Notes: generated by a model from the letters alone, not told the origin. A stretch of DNA of 64,000 bases from Astrothelium macrocarpum (GCA_021030915.1 JAGEMR010000027.1:124001-188000), one strand, 5' to 3'. Shown: positions 1 to 12,341, numbered from the stretch's first letter. Numbers and translations: made by a program.

Positions 1-829
1 CGGAGTGTGTTTGCATGTTGGATTTCTGTGCTAGGCTTGAGGATGGAAATCGGCGCCAAGAAGTCGGAGGTTAGAATAATGTTCTTATCCCAGTCAATGG
101 AAAGACCATGAGGGTCAAATTGCTGGTCAAGAATGCTTAAGACGCCTGGAACGTCTTCTGGCCATTGATGGATGATGGTGTAATTAGCATCTGTCTCAAC
201 CAAGCGACCTGGAGAAGTGCCAGCAGCAGAGCCCATGTACGTAAAAAAGAAGCCACCATCAGGCTTGGCTCGTACCTCATCGGCGATGGATGAGAGGGTC
301 GCAATGTCAGACTTCTTGTAAGCGGGATTATAGACGTCAGAAACATCAAAGTAGTACCCTGTATTCTGGAGTTTGAGTAGCGACAGCAAACCACCTCCCC
401 AAAGTACAGTACCATCGTAGGAAGCGCCTGTATACGATAAGCAGTCGCATATTTTTGATTGGGGGTTTCCTCACCCAAGTGATGGGGGCTGTTGCCAGAG
501 GTTGGCAGGTCGACAACACGAAGTAGAGTACCAAAAGTATCATCATCCAAGCTGTAGGACGCCAAGAAGTCCGCATGCTCATTGTCTCCGGCAGCAGCGA
601 AGAAGAAACCGATCTTCTTGGGCTGAATGTCACTGGGTGTATAATTTGGGTCCGGATCGGGCAATGGAGGCGTGGGCGGCTGAAGAATGATTCCAGGAGG
701 TGCTGCACTTGCAAGAGGTACAGTGACGCCCGGAATCGACGGAATTGCAGGTATGGAGACCTGAGGTTCAGGGCTTGGCCTGGCAGCCGCAATACCCAAA
801 AAAAGAGCAAGGCTAAGCTTTTTGAAAAC
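1..829 (-). CDS. Secreted propeller-like protein resembling selenium-binding protein/methanethiol oxidase, 3' end cut by window
   Basis: The start is the ATG at 829 (MVFKKLSLALFLGIAAA), which opens a hydrophobic signal peptide followed by a Pro-rich linker. An intron at 428-474 (GTGAGG...ACAG) restores the frame, joining HHLG to ASYDGT. The mature part has propeller-like strand patterns (FLASYSLDDDTFG, YDGTVLWGGG, DPHGLSIDWDKNIILTSDF). Alternating His-containing PHHLG and DPHGL motifs recall the SBP56 family, where such His residues bind metal or selenium; that link is an inference from pattern, not an alignment. The gene runs off the left edge, so its C-terminus is unseen. The longer ORF that starts at 871 adds 14 residues that would bury the signal peptide, so I prefer 829. 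Confidence 0.55.
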
Positions 830-1212
830 CATAGCCTCACCCATGATCGAGATATTCAAATGATCGTACACTCTGCAAATGGTCTTGGGATTGGCCTTGG
901 GATTTCAGCTTGCAGAATTCCATGAGACATTTATACTTTTGCAGGTGATTTCGTTCCAGCACTAAAAATGTTTCTTCGTTATGCGTCTTCACTTTCTCCT
1001 ATCGTTGATTGCGACATTCAGCCACAATCAGACGTTCAGGGAGATTTTCTCGTTTGACGCGGTGTAAATCATGAAGTTATCGTCGATGGTACATATGTGG
1101 AGACATTTCTTTCAATAACCAACGCGGTTTTGGTCTAGTAAGAATTCCAGTCGTCCATAGACGAACAAAACAGCGTTCTCAAAAAGCGATGGCGTGGGGT
1201 TGTATGCATTAG

Positions 1213-2830
1213 TTAATGATCAAGGAGGCTTTGTTTTTCATTGAATTTCTTGAAAAGGGTTAACAGCCTGCAAAACTCCATCTGAGGCGCCATGACTGGG
1301 ATAGCATTGGGCACACCGAGTTGATATCTCACGGACACTATTTCAAATAGCTCAACAAGAGATCCTAAAGGTACGCCCGCGTGAGCTTCCAAGGCACATT
1401 GTTGCACAACTGACCCTTGTAAATGGCCCCTTGTCGATGAAGCTCTGATAATTTGGAATCCAAATTTTCTTGTGAAGCTAAAGATGCAAGAACCATAGCA
1501 AAATGTCACACGGCTCGATGATCTGAGAAACGAAGAACCTAAAATTTCACTCATGCTGGAACATGTATTAAAACTCCATTTTGAAAAAGAAACTATGTAA
1601 ACATGCAATGATTGAATATTTGCGGAGAGTAACATACCTTGCGGTCCGAAAGCAATGAATGCAAATGATGGCGGCCTTTTATGTGGTATTTGGAATTTTT
1701 CAAGAACGCCACTGTAGACAGATATGGTGCTTGATTAGGGAAAGAGCTTCCATGCTGGGCATCAAGTCTGGTAACCTTGCCTTGAGAACGCTTCCAGATC
1801 CAACTTGTCCCTGTTGTTCCAAGAATGCACCACTATGAATAATGTGCCGGAGTCTGCAGGCAACACTGCAAGGCCTCCAACTCCCCGGCTTCGCAGCGGT
1901 TAGAGAGTCGTACAAATCCCTAAATCAGCCAGATTGGGTAGATTTTGGAAGACGTTGGAATTGAGTATTAGGTGTAGCGTTGTCAAAACGGTGTACCCCT
2001 GTCGTCGATCCAAGCCCAAACGTCGTATGGCGTGCATTTACTGGAAGAGCACATGTACAATGCCCTAATCTCGGTGGCCGAGGCAAAAGATGCGGCGTTT
2101 CTGGTCCCGTTGTTGTATTTCCTGATCCGGTCATCAACTGCAAGTGCCCACACTTAATTGGAAGCATGATCGACGCGCCAAGGAGGCCAACCATTTTGAG
2201 TTGAATTACGTCTTCAGAGCTAGAAATGACTCCATCCAAACACGTCGAACGGGTCAACGGTCTTGGTTGCATATGCCCGTGGCGATCATGTCGATCGTGA
2301 TGGTCTTGGTCAAAGCTCCGAAACTTCTCTTGTTTATGTGTTTGATACCCCTGAGTAAAAACGAACATTGTGTCCCTTTCCATGCGCACGGTGAGAATGC
2401 ATACTCCCTGGGATTTGCAGTTCACAGCTTGGGTCCTTGTCGTGTCCAGGGTCCGTATCTGCCTTATACACGCAATAACGCCAAGAAAATCGCCATCGCC
2501 CTGGTCAACCGCCATGCCTAACAATCTTATCCACACCGAAGCCCAAATATGCTGATATTCTCGTGAGACATTCCCTAGTAAACCAGTAACTTTGCAGAGT
2601 CTCAAGCGGCGAATCTGTATGCACTATCAAGATATAGTTAACAGGGGATAGAGCATGGGACATTTGATCAAAGTAACTACGTGCGATAGGATTTGCATCA
2701 TAAAGAACCTTGAATGCTGAATTCCCATTATCAACAAGGCTGATAATGCCAGCCCCTATGTTCAATCATTTCTCGAGAACATGGGATGTTGCTTCGTACA
2801 TATGTAGTACAGGCATTGGTTGAATTTCTG
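1213..2830 (-). other. Unresolved coding-like stretch, possibly a multi-exon or decayed gene
   Basis: Three separate minus-strand segments read like protein: about 2765-2505 (MNIGAGIISLVDNGNS...), 1909-1700 (LTAAKPGSWRPCSVACRLRH...), and about 1480-1213 (HLQGSVVQQCALEAHAG..., ending in a stop). The middle segment follows a plausible acceptor (CTGATTTAG). I could not join the segments into one clean reading frame, and I do not recognise the family. It could be one small gene with several introns or a broken one. No stronger assignment is justified. Confidence 0.3.
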
Positions 2831-3327
2831 CAGACAGGCGGGCTGACATGGTAGAGCGCTACGGGACTGATTTGGTAGCTTATAAGCTTAAATTTAAGCC
2901 CTGACTAAAATTGAATAGCAGGGGCTTTGATCGGTCCAGTGCCTTGGCGTGGAGGGACCTTGAGACGACGATAGCTCGTTGGGATGGAGCAGAGAGGAAA
3001 GTAGTTGTTGAATTGCATTGGCAGACGGGAACCCTAAGCAAAAGAAGCAAGCCAAAACTACTGGCGCATGCAGTCACTAGCTTGCCAGCAGCCTCCCATG
3101 TGTAGACTGACCCTGACTTGCCTGATAATCATCTCAACTTGTGCTCAGAAAAGGCACTTCTCGACCTAGGTAGGCACTCATACAAATACATGTAGAAAAG
3201 GCTGACTTTGTATCGCATCGCGCATCGATTTCTTAGGTGCAGATGCGATACCAATTTTTTACTTATCTTGTTGTGAAAGAGGTTCTTTGTGCGATGTCCA
3301 GACGAAGAGGATTTTTTGAGAAGAGAA
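2831..3327. other. Intergenic region upstream of U6
   Basis: I see no convincing coding sequence in this stretch. It holds the upstream flank of the U6 gene. Confidence 0.5.
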
Positions 3328-3338
3328 TATAAATTAAT
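3328..3338 (+). promoter_or_regulatory. TATA box of the U6 gene
   Basis: TATAAATTAAT lies about 23 nt upstream of the inferred U6 5' end, the spacing expected of a Pol III TATA-dependent snRNA promoter. Confidence 0.8.
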
Positions 3339-3350
3339 ACAAAATCACCA

Positions 3351-3459
3351 GAAATCGCCTTCGGGCATTTGGTCATATTGTTTACGATACAGAGAAGATT
3401 AGCATGGCCCCTGCACTAAGGATGACACATGTAATCAAAGAGAAGCTACCGATTTTTTT
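3351..3459 (+). ncRNA. U6 spliceosomal snRNA
   Basis: The RNA starts with a 5' stem-loop closed by GCC-TTCG-GGC. It then carries the near-invariant U6 core: the ACAGAGA box at 3389-3395, the AGC catalytic triad at 3401-3403, and the internal stem-loop region (CATGGCCCCTGCACTAAGG, then ATGACAC). A run of seven T at 3453-3459 ends it. U6 pairs with the 5' splice site and with U2, and forms the spliceosome active site. The segment before ACAGAGA (GGTCATATTGTTTACG) differs by several bases from the usual GGTCAAATTGAAACG form. It is therefore either a species-specific U6 or a slightly diverged copy; the intact promoter and terminator favour an active gene. Confidence 0.9.
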
Positions 3460-3469
3460 GCTGGACTCG

Positions 3470-3480
3470 GGTTCGAATCG
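3470..3480 (+). promoter_or_regulatory. Downstream B box of the U6 gene
   Basis: GGTTCGAATCG matches the TFIIIC B-box consensus GGTTCGANNCC except at the last position. It sits 11 nt after the U6 T-run. A B box downstream of U6 is known from budding yeast SNR6, where it lies much further away. Confidence 0.7.
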
Positions 3481-4385
3481 CGAGGTTGGCACTTTTTTTT
3501 CTCTCACAGAAAATTTTCCAACACATCATAAACCAGATATGAGTTATTCTATCCCCGTAATTGCATCAATCAGGTACCAACACTATCCTCACTACACCTC
3601 TACACGACTTTCTCGGTAGAATTTGGTCAGAACAATGTGAAAAAGTCACATCCCAACGATGCATTCGGACCAAGCCATAATAATTATTACCCTATAAAGA
3701 AGAAGAGCTTGCGAAGGCTGGCCTTGAACCTACACAAGCGACCAGCAGAATGTCGCCGTTGTTGTCAACTATAGGCATTGTGTGAAACGCTACGATGGCC
3801 ATGGATACATCTGGGTAATTGATCTGCATTTTTATCATCACCGTTCTGATGAGAAAGTTATTGAACTTAATTGGACATTGGATGAGAATTTGAGGCAAGC
3901 GCAAGTGATGTATGAGAGCACATGCAATTGCTGACATATGCGTCTTCTCCTACGCGGTTCGCAGCCTTCGTCCGTTCTCATCCACCATGCTTTACGGTAA
4001 GCTCCAGTATGGCGACTGAATCTATCTGCTCGAAGATTGCTTCGATTACATGGCGTTAAACGCCTTTTGCCATGCTCCGCCGTAATCTTAATCAATGACT
4101 GATTTCGTCTGGATCCTTCTTTGCCCCCCTACAAAAAATCGTGAATATGCGAACAAGCCAATTTCTCCAATTGTACTTTCTAATAGCCATCCCTCGCCGT
4201 TCCGGTTTCAAGACTTTGTAAAGGAGGATGCAGACTAGAAACGGAGACTTTGGCTGCATAGCGTGCGGAGCAAGTCAGAGAAATGTGATTCGAGGCATAC
4301 CGACATGAGCATCTCAAATGATGCTGCTTAATGTCGCTGAGATACCGGTTACAGACACAATCCTGCCTAGTCAGGAGACTACTCT
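3481..4385. other. Intergenic region between U6 and LSG1
   Basis: Only short ORFs without recognisable content occur here. This includes the 3' flank of LSG1. Confidence 0.5.
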
Positions 4386-6457
4386 TCACTCATATCCAGT
4401 CTTCTTGTCTCTTTTCTTGTTCCCTTTATAATGCTTTTTGCCGTTACCGATGCGCACCTCCGTGGGATTTATATCTTTTTCCAGTGCAATCATGGCTCTC
4501 TGTTTTCGGCCACTTAGGTCCCCACTCCCTTTGAAGCCAAAAGATGCCGGCACACTCATGTGCGCATTGTTGCCCTGACCTGGTGCAAAGAACTTTCTAT
4601 CGATATTTTGACTTTTTTGTCCATGGATCGGTGGCGGAGGCACAACATCCTCGCCATCCATCAAGCTTGGATCTTCTCTATCCAGAGCCTCCGCTTCTTC
4701 TTGAATCGTGAGCGCTGCTCTCCTTTTCTGCGGAAGGTGTCGCTCATCATAGAGTTCGCGGTTAAATTCTTTTTCGTCGATCGGAGGATCTGCTGGTGGT
4801 GGATGGCAGAACAGGAGTTTGCCCTTTACGTAATCTTTCAGTACATATCTAGCCGCTCTCGACTCGTCTGGCTGTCCTTGACCCTGCGTTGCAAAACCTC
4901 TTGCTCTTGCATATGCTCGGAGCAACTCCTCTGCTGTTGGCGTTCCTGTGCCTCCCTCTTCAATTGGCCTAGTCTCGATTTTCATTCCGTAGATTGCTCC
5001 TAGGAACGATTTTGGTATCCGCTGGGCGACGAGAGCAGAAGGCCCAGTGTATTCACGCAGTTGGTCGATGGGAAGGATGCCATTGACAACAAGCTCGGCT
5101 TTGGTAGTGGCGAAATTCGGAAATACGAGACCGGGACAATCACACAGGACGACTTTGGAACTAAGATGAATAGTTTGGAAGTGTTTTGTTTTGCCGGGTG
5201 TAGCAGAAACGGAAACTTTTTTGGCGCCAATCAGGGCGTTAATTGTAGAAGATTTGCCGACGTTCGGATAGCCAACAAGGCCTATTTGTGTCTTTCTCGG
5301 TGGCGAATCAGGATCTGCATCTATTTCCGGTGCATGTTGAAGGAACAACACCTCTAGTTCATCCGTGGTAAGAATACGGGTAGGATCATCGTCCGATAGA
5401 TCGCAACCTAAGTCGTCTTCTTGTGTATCAATTTCTTCCTCACTGACCCATTCTTCTTCATCCTCCTTTGCTTCTTGCCGATCGATTTTCCACTCTTCTC
5501 GTCCGATTGGATCATGTTTTGGATCAAATTCAATGGCCTGTTCCACATCTTCCTCATGAATTGCACTGTCTTCGTCCGCGTTACTGTCGTCAGTCATATC
5601 CTCACTATCTTCAAGGCCCCGTGCCTCATTGATCTCCTTAGCCAGTGATGCGGAGAAAAATTTGTATCTAATGCCCTTGGCTACAAAATAATTTGCCCAA
5701 GCACTGCGTTGTTCTTTTGTCATCATGTCTGCTTTATTAACAAGCAGCAAATTTCTCTTCCTTGAGTCCACCTCTTTGACGTATTTCTCCAGATCTTCAC
5801 TACGAAACAGCAGTGGATTCCTCGCATCTACAATTTGGACCACCAAGTCGGATCGCTCAATGACCCGCCATAATTGTCTCCATACCTCCAAATTCCGCTC
5901 AAAGGGGGTCATTAATAGGTCTTGGTTCTCTTGTAGATAGGCAAGCCCTCGTCTCCATTCCAACAAAGACTCACGCTCTCGCTCATCCAGTTCTTGGGCC
6001 GTCGTGCTCTCATCCCAGGGCGGTCGTCTGGGAACAGTTAGGCTCTTCTTGTTCTCTTGGTGCTTCTTGACAGTAGCCCTCTCCTCCGCGGCAGAAAGCA
6101 AGTATGGATTCTTTTGATCGGTGTGAATAATTTTAACGTTATTGAGCTTCTCAGCTGTAAAGTCTGTACCGGCAAGCTCGGCAGTGGAGAGAAACTCATC
6201 GAGGTCGGACTGTTCGGTTCTCGATTGCATCTTGACCCAGGCGGCGTCTTTCTTATTGTTGGTGACATACTAGAGATCACATTAGCGGCGTTCTAGAATG
6301 GATACACGTAGATATATACTGTCGAGCCATCTGCACCTTGCCTCTGGATACCGGGTTGATTAACACGGTGCATCTCACTTCTACGTCCTTTACCAAAGCG
6401 GTCGTTCATCAGGCTATTGCCTAGCCCGACCGTATTTTTGGACTTTGCGAGCACCAT
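4386..6457 (-). CDS. LSG1: Large-subunit GTPase LSG1 (60S export/NMD3 release)
   Basis: Two exons, 6457-6320 and 6269-4386, with an intron at 6270-6319 (GTATAT...CTAG), give 673 aa. Exon 1 (MVLAKSKNTVGLGNSL...) is Arg/Lys-rich and continues in frame as ...DGST-YVTNNKKDAAW, the expected Lsg1 N-terminal layout. The G motifs are circularly permuted: DARNP at about 194, G4 NKAD at 224-227, then G1 GYPNVGKS at 379-386 and G3 DCPG at 423-426. An acidic insert lies between G4 and G1, and a basic tail ends the protein. Lsg1 is a cytoplasmic GTPase that frees the export adaptor Nmd3 from pre-60S subunits. It is head-to-head with LTV1. Confidence 0.95.
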
Positions 6458-6674
6458 TTTGAGAAATTAAAGATCTGTGAGCGTCGGCGGTAAAATGGAG
6501 GGTCTAAAGAAGCAAGATGCTACTGTTCACCAGGTAGTTTTTAAGTGCAGGCTGAAGAGCGAGGATCAAACGTCATCGCGGGGCCCTGGAAATTTCGCCG
6601 CACGTTTTGCGAATTTTTTAAAGCATTTATCAGCGAAACATCACTCCTCATCGCCCGGCAAGGTATCGCCCACT
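6458..6674. promoter_or_regulatory. Bidirectional LSG1/LTV1 promoter with PAC-type sites
   Basis: Only 217 bp separate the two start codons. CTCATCGC at 6647-6654 is the exact reverse complement of the PAC core GCGATGAG, and TCATCGC at 6573-6579 is a 7-of-8 copy. A/T tracts between them (6587-6597 and 6611-6623) loosely resemble the RRPE element that accompanies PAC in yeast ribosome-biogenesis promoters. The 6647 site is only 21 nt from the LTV1 ATG, so it could also lie in the 5' UTR. Confidence 0.65.
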
Positions 6675-8321
6675 ATGCCTCGAAGAAAGTATATGTAAGC
6701 TCTGTGTCTTTCTCTTTCACTCGTCTTTGGCCGATATTTATGTTTCACGAGTCGCCCATCTCAATTTCAGTGTACAGCCATTTGCGTCTGGCTGCAAGTC
6801 TTTTCTCTCAATGCATACCTCTAGGGTTTTGGATCGATCTTTTCGCGCTAATTCTGCTACTTAAAAAGCGATCCAAAAGCATCTACTACCTTCCAACTCG
6901 TTCACCGCGCCCAGAATGACCCTCTCATCAACGACTCTTCTGCTCCTTCTATGGTCTTTGCCGAAAAGGATGCTCCACAGGCCTCCAAAAATTCGAAGAA
7001 AATTAAACAGCGTGGAGATCTTGAAGATGAATTTGGCCTTAGCATAAGATCAAACGAAGGCGAGGCGGCCCAGCATGGTATTTACTATGATGATACAGAG
7101 TATGATTACATGCAGCATCTGAGGGATCTTGATCCAAGTGCTGGCAGATTTGTTGAAGCCGGGGAATATGTGGTACAAAAGAGCCGCGGTAAAGGAAAGC
7201 AGAAGTTGGAAGATGCATTGAGAGATATGGATCTGGGATTAGAAACAAAATCGGTTGCGCCTAGCACCTCGACCTCAATGAGCAAAGCGTCATCATTATT
7301 GCCCGAGGACATGCTACCGAGCGAATTCGTTAGGAATACAACATATCAAGATCAGCAGGACGTCCCAGACGTGTTAGCTGGGTTTCAGCCTGATATGGAT
7401 CCCAGACTGAGGGAGGTGTTGGAAGCTTTAGAAGATGAAGAGTACGTGGATGATGAGGAAGGTTTCTTTGAAGAATTGGCTGCGGATGGAGAAGAGCTAG
7501 ATCAAGATAAATGGGAAGCAACGGCATGGGAGAAGGAACAAGTGCCGGATCTAGTGTCCTGTCATCGGATCATCGAGGAAGACGAGGGTTGGAAGAGTGA
7601 TGATACCATTAGAGCCGATCGCAATTCTCGCGAAAAAGACGCATTATCTCCGATGGATGAGCCACTGGTGATAAATCCGCCTGCAGATCCGGTTTCAACC
7701 GCGCCACCGGATGCCCCAGCTGACGGGGACAGCAATTGGATGAATGAGTTCAGCAAATTCAAGAAAGATAACAAAGCCAACAAAGCTGTATATGCTACTC
7801 CATCGGCACTGCCTTCAGACATACAGTCTCTACTTACAGGCGCCTCTGGCCTTCCGGAATATACACGAAAGAAGCGAAAAGGTGCAAAAACATCAAGTGA
7901 TACTTACAGCATGACGTCTTCAGCTTTGCACCGTACAGAAGGACAAACGCTCCTTGACGAGCGTTTCGAGAAGATTGAAGAAGAGTACGGTGATGATGGG
8001 TACGAGGCAGACGATACTGCCTCAATCACAAGTGAAGCCACTGGTATGACTGACCTGTCAAAAGCGTCAGCATTATCAAAGATAAGTGGGATGTCTGCAA
8101 TGTCAAACTTGAGCCATGTCTCAGGTAGACTTGATGAGCCACGGTCTATACGATCTGATTTCGGATCCATTATTGATGACTTCTCCAATCAGTACTCCAA
8201 GACGGGGAGCAGCGGAAGAAGGATGAAGAAAGGTAGGCAACAGACTGGTATGCAGCAACCAGATGAGATTAGGAAGGGACTTGGCGCTGCTAGGCTGAAG
8301 ACGAACAGAGCTGGTGTTTGA
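6675..8321 (+). CDS. LTV1: 40S biogenesis and export factor LTV1
   Basis: Exon 1 is tiny (6675-6694, MPRRKY plus two bases). A 174-nt intron (GTAAGC...AAAAAG, 6695-6868) joins it to exon 2 at 6869. The reading MPRRKYIDPKASTTFQLVHR, then AQNDPLINDSSAPSMVFAEK, matches the LTV1 N-terminus. Total length is 490 aa, with acidic stretches and the YDYMQHLRDLDP block typical of the family. A basic C-terminal tail follows. Ltv1 sits on the pre-40S head near Rps3/Enp1 and is released before final cytoplasmic maturation. The long single ORF begins inside exon 2 at 6951, so a start at that Met would lose a conserved N-terminus. Confidence 0.92.
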
Positions 8322-9829
8322 TGCATGCTTCTTATACTATTTCATTACTTATCATGATACCCCAATTCTCATACTCGCAGTAGTTTTAGACTCAACATTC
8401 AATCAAAGAAAACCCAACTTTCCTGAGGCTTCTGCGTAGTCGAGGACGTATCGACGCTACTCTTCGGCTCTTAGAGCTATAAGAATAGGAACTTCGCTCT
8501 AGTTCGCTCGGAGAATACGCGAAGACTTGCTTGGAGTCTGATCCCTAAAAATACGAAGAAAGAAAGAGGATGAAGAGATAGTTTAGGAGCGAGGTGTTGG
8601 TTATTGTTACAACAGTGTAGAGTTACCAAGACTTCTACTACTTCTCAAATGAGATACTGTTTATTCATTCTGGTACACTCAAAATCTTCTGCTTTAGAGG
8701 CCCAGAAATCTTAGTGCATTGATCTCGAGGTAGATGCTGCCTTCGAACCCGCTCGAGATGAACTATAAGGCTCCTTCCAATACGAAAACTCCCAGGTTTT
8801 GACTGCCAAACACAGCCTACTAAGAGGTTCAACTTACATAGCTCATACAGGCCGACATTTCAATCGCAGAATGTGCCTGGCCTGTTGTGAACAATATCAC
8901 CTCTCTTAACAAAAGCTTTCATCTTAGTCATAACATTTTGGCAATCCACCACCAAAACCCTCATGCTGTGATACCTTATGCAAACTTCAATGGCAATTAC
9001 CTAGTGGAACATGAAATGAATGGTGTTCTTGAAGACTTCTGATGCGCAATTGACGTATGAAACAGCCAGCCGATCGAATTCAAATCATCTAAGCCTGAAA
9101 GGCAATTATCCAATATTCTACGGTTGTTCTAGCGTCAAGATTTTAGAGTTTAGGCTGCGCAGTTCGGTGTTCAGAAGTAGAGGCCGAAACTGGGGTTCAA
9201 ATACAAGAACAAAAGCAGGAATGACGCGTCAAATACCCTTTTATCACTGCGACACTGCACAGTCCACTTGTATTTGCGGTAGGGAACTAATTTCAAGCAT
9301 GGAAAAGATGGACGGTCCTGACATGGACCAATTGGAAACATTGCTCTTTTACCAAAGCTGTGCTTTAGAGCAAAAAACGTCAACGAATGACGCGGTTCAA
9401 CTAGACCAGTCTCTAAGCCAGCCCACTACATCGTCAGGCACACTCAGGAAATTGAACAAGACGCCGGGTATCCTTGCCTTGTCTACATTTTCCGAAGGAA
9501 ACAGGACGGCGGGCGCCATTCAGCACTTTTTCCACCAACATTCGATCTGATATACAGCGGGGCTTGCAGGGACGTAAAGCACATTGTGATCATCCGCGTT
9601 AGTATGGACAACCCAGAGCGAAGCAGACGCATCACCCAGGAGAAAAGCACGGAATCCTAGCAAAAGCCTTCACGTAGGCTGAGCAGGTAGGAGGCATCCC
9701 CTAATATATTTAGAGACAAACCCTCCGGATCCAATGACCATAGGAATCTCTATTTGTTTTTGAAAACATTCTGCCTGTTTTCTTTTCTACTATCGTTCGT
9801 TTCTGGTCTGACTTGACTGGCCGGCAATC
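8322..9829. other. Intergenic region between LTV1 and the tannase gene
   Basis: One plus-strand ORF at 9020-9550 is open for 176 codons, but its composition looks random and no family is recognisable. I do not call it a gene. The last 150 bp, with pyrimidine-rich tracts, are the likely tannase promoter. Confidence 0.4.
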
Positions 9830-11625
9830 ATGCGGTCTGTATCTCTAATACTGTCAATAGTGGTCATAGTCGTAACGACTGTGACCGCTACTAGCGTATG
9901 CACGAAGAGCAACATCCAGTCCAGTCTGGCAACCATTAACATCAATGGTATCAGCATCAATTCAGACTCTATCGTTGCTACGTCGGTCTACAACTATACC
10001 GTCAGTGAGTCTGATAATTATCCTGGGGCTACCGGTCAGAATTTCTGTAATGTCACATTTTCTTACTCGCGCAACGGGATTGATGATAATGTAAGTGATA
10101 GACAGGCTTCTAATGTGTTTAATTACATACGCCTTTGGCATGAATAATGATTTTAAGTCCGCCTTAGGTCCTCCTTTGGTATTGGCTGCCAGCGCCTTCT
10201 CAGTTCGAGAACAGGTTCCTGACTACCGGCGGTGGCGGATACGACATCAACAGCGGCGCCTCGGCCCTTGCTGGAGGGATCATCTATGGTGCCGTAGCAG
10301 GTTTGACGGATGGTGGTTTCGGTGGCTTCAACGTATCCCTGGAACAAGTCATCCTCGAGGCAAATGGTACTCTGAACTACGAAGCCCTCTTTGCTTTTGG
10401 ATACAAGGCCATCTATGAAATGACGGAAATCGGCACGGCCTTTACGAAGAGCTATTACAACGCCTCCAAGATCTATACTTACTATCAAGGCTGCTCTGAA
10501 GGCGGTCGTGAAGGCTGGAGTCAGGTTCAGCGATACGGTGACCGCTTTGACGGTGCAGTGATTGGTGCTCCAGCGTTTCGTCAAGCCTTTCAGCAAGTCA
10601 ATCATCTCTACTCTGGTGTAGTTGAAACGACGCTTGGTTATGCTCCTTCTCCTTGCGAACTGGAAAAGATCAACAACGACACAATTGCAGCTTGTGATTC
10701 TCTTGACGGGAAGGTAGATGGAGTGGTCAGTCGAACGGATCTCTGCAAACTGCACTACAATGTCACTGCCAGCATCGGTAAAAACTACTCCTGCCCTGCT
10801 TCTACCACCTTTGAAGGGTCAACACCAGCAGCCAGTGGTACAGTAACTGCAGAAGCTGCAGCAGTTGCAAACGCCATTTTGGATGGTCTACATGACAGCA
10901 AAGGTCGACAGGTCTATGTCAGCTATCAACCCAGCGCTGATTTCGTAGATGCACAAACTACCTACAATACAACCTCTGGCCAGTATTACGCTACAGCCAG
11001 CGGTATAGGCGCTGCTTATATTCAACAATTTCTATACGAGCTCAATACCACTACCATGTCCATCGACGGTATCACGTACGATACCCTGCGAGGCTGGATG
11101 CTCAAGGGAATGCAGAAATTCGCCGATACGCTCCAAACCGTATGGCCTGACCTCGAAGATTTCCATTCTCATGGAGGAAAAGTGCTGCACTATCATGGAG
11201 AGTCCGATAACAGCGTCCCAACAGTATCGTCCGTCATCTATCAAGACGCTGTCCGCCGGGCCATGTACCCAGGGCTCGGATTCAACCAGTCTTTTGCCCA
11301 GCTCAATGACTGGTATCGTCTCTTTCTTATCCCAGGCGCGGCACATTGTGCACCCAATGCGGAGCAAGCCAATGGACCGTTCCCACAGACGATGTTAAAG
11401 ACGGTGATCGACTGGGTAGAAAGGGGCATTAACCCGCAGGTACTGAACGGAACGGTATTGCAGGGCTCTGAATATGGTAAACACTGGGATATTTGTTCAT
11501 TCCCATTACGGCCGCAATGGCAGGGAGATAATTCAACAGTGCAATGCGTGTATGATCAAGCGTCGTTGGATACGTGGTTCCCAGAGCTGGATTCTATTCC
11601 CTTGCCAGTTTATTCTGACCCTTGA
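9830..11625 (+). CDS. Secreted tannase/feruloyl esterase family protein
   Basis: Exons 9830-10090 and 10168-11625 are joined across a 77-nt intron (GTAAGT...TTAG), giving 572 aa. A signal peptide (MRSVSLILSIVVIVVTTVTA) is followed by many N-glycosylation sequons. The nucleophile elbow GCSEGG places the catalytic Ser at about 197, with Asp at about 434 (SDNSVP) and His at about 480 in GAAHC. This is the CS-D-HC arrangement of the tannase family, in which neighbouring cysteines link the Ser and His. The lid calcium-binding segment CDSLDGKVDGVV is present. The enzyme would cleave ester bonds of gallotannins or of ferulic-acid-decorated plant polymers outside the cell. Sequence alone does not settle which. 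Confidence 0.92.
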
Positions 11626-12341
11626 AGCGATCAAAAGCAAAAGCGATTGCAAATTCTTTTTTCTTTGAATGGTTACCCCCATTAAATTAATGATCAGTGT
11701 TTTCGTCTCAAGTGAACCCAGGGATAATAGTTGTTTCAATGTTGAATCCGTAAATGCTCAGTAATCCTAAATTGTAATATAGCATAATTCTAAACCATCG
11801 TGGTATTATCAAAATTAACAACTATTGCAGGATTTATATAAGCAGGCCCTAAAGTAGACTTTACTAGCGCCCAGCTTTTTACAAAAAGATAATATAAATG
11901 ATGTATACTAGAATCCAAATTGGTTTCATCTAGTCGGGTAGATACAGAAAATAAAGAGTGTTTCGGTTGGTGATACCGTTAGCCACAACAAGACAATTAG
12001 AAAAAGCACACAATCAGCAGCCTGTGATTCATTAAGCAAAACCCTCTATACCATTTAACCAGATTCATCGTATAGACGAAGACAACTAGAATTCAGTCAT
12101 ATAAATTGTCTCGAAGCCTGATATTTCTTGTATCCACAGACCGGACCCCTTTTATGCTCTTGTGTTGTGATTTTGGTCTTGCTTGATTTGGCGAATATTC
12201 CCACTGGAGCGTTAACAGTAGTTGGAGTCTTTGTACATATATAGAGATTGAAATGGAGAGGAGATATTGGCTGTTAATAGAAGCATCAAATAGAGACAGT
12301 GGATCGTGAATTCGACTGATGTTACTCGCGCAGGGTCGTTT
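11626..12341. other. AT-rich convergent intergenic region
   Basis: No coding signal is seen. The 3' ends of the tannase gene and of the gene at 12342 face each other here. Confidence 0.5.

Noticed and set aside
3700..3790. Possible tRNA on the minus strand (GGTTCAAGGCC-like arm)
   Set aside because: No acceptor stem, D arm or anticodon arm can be formed around it.
6695..6868. Long LTV1 intron as a possible snoRNA host
   Set aside because: No C/D boxes (RTGATGA...CTGA) or H/ACA pattern could be found in the 174 nt.
9020..9550. 176-codon ORF between LTV1 and the tannase gene
   Set aside because: No domain, no splice-site support and random-looking composition.
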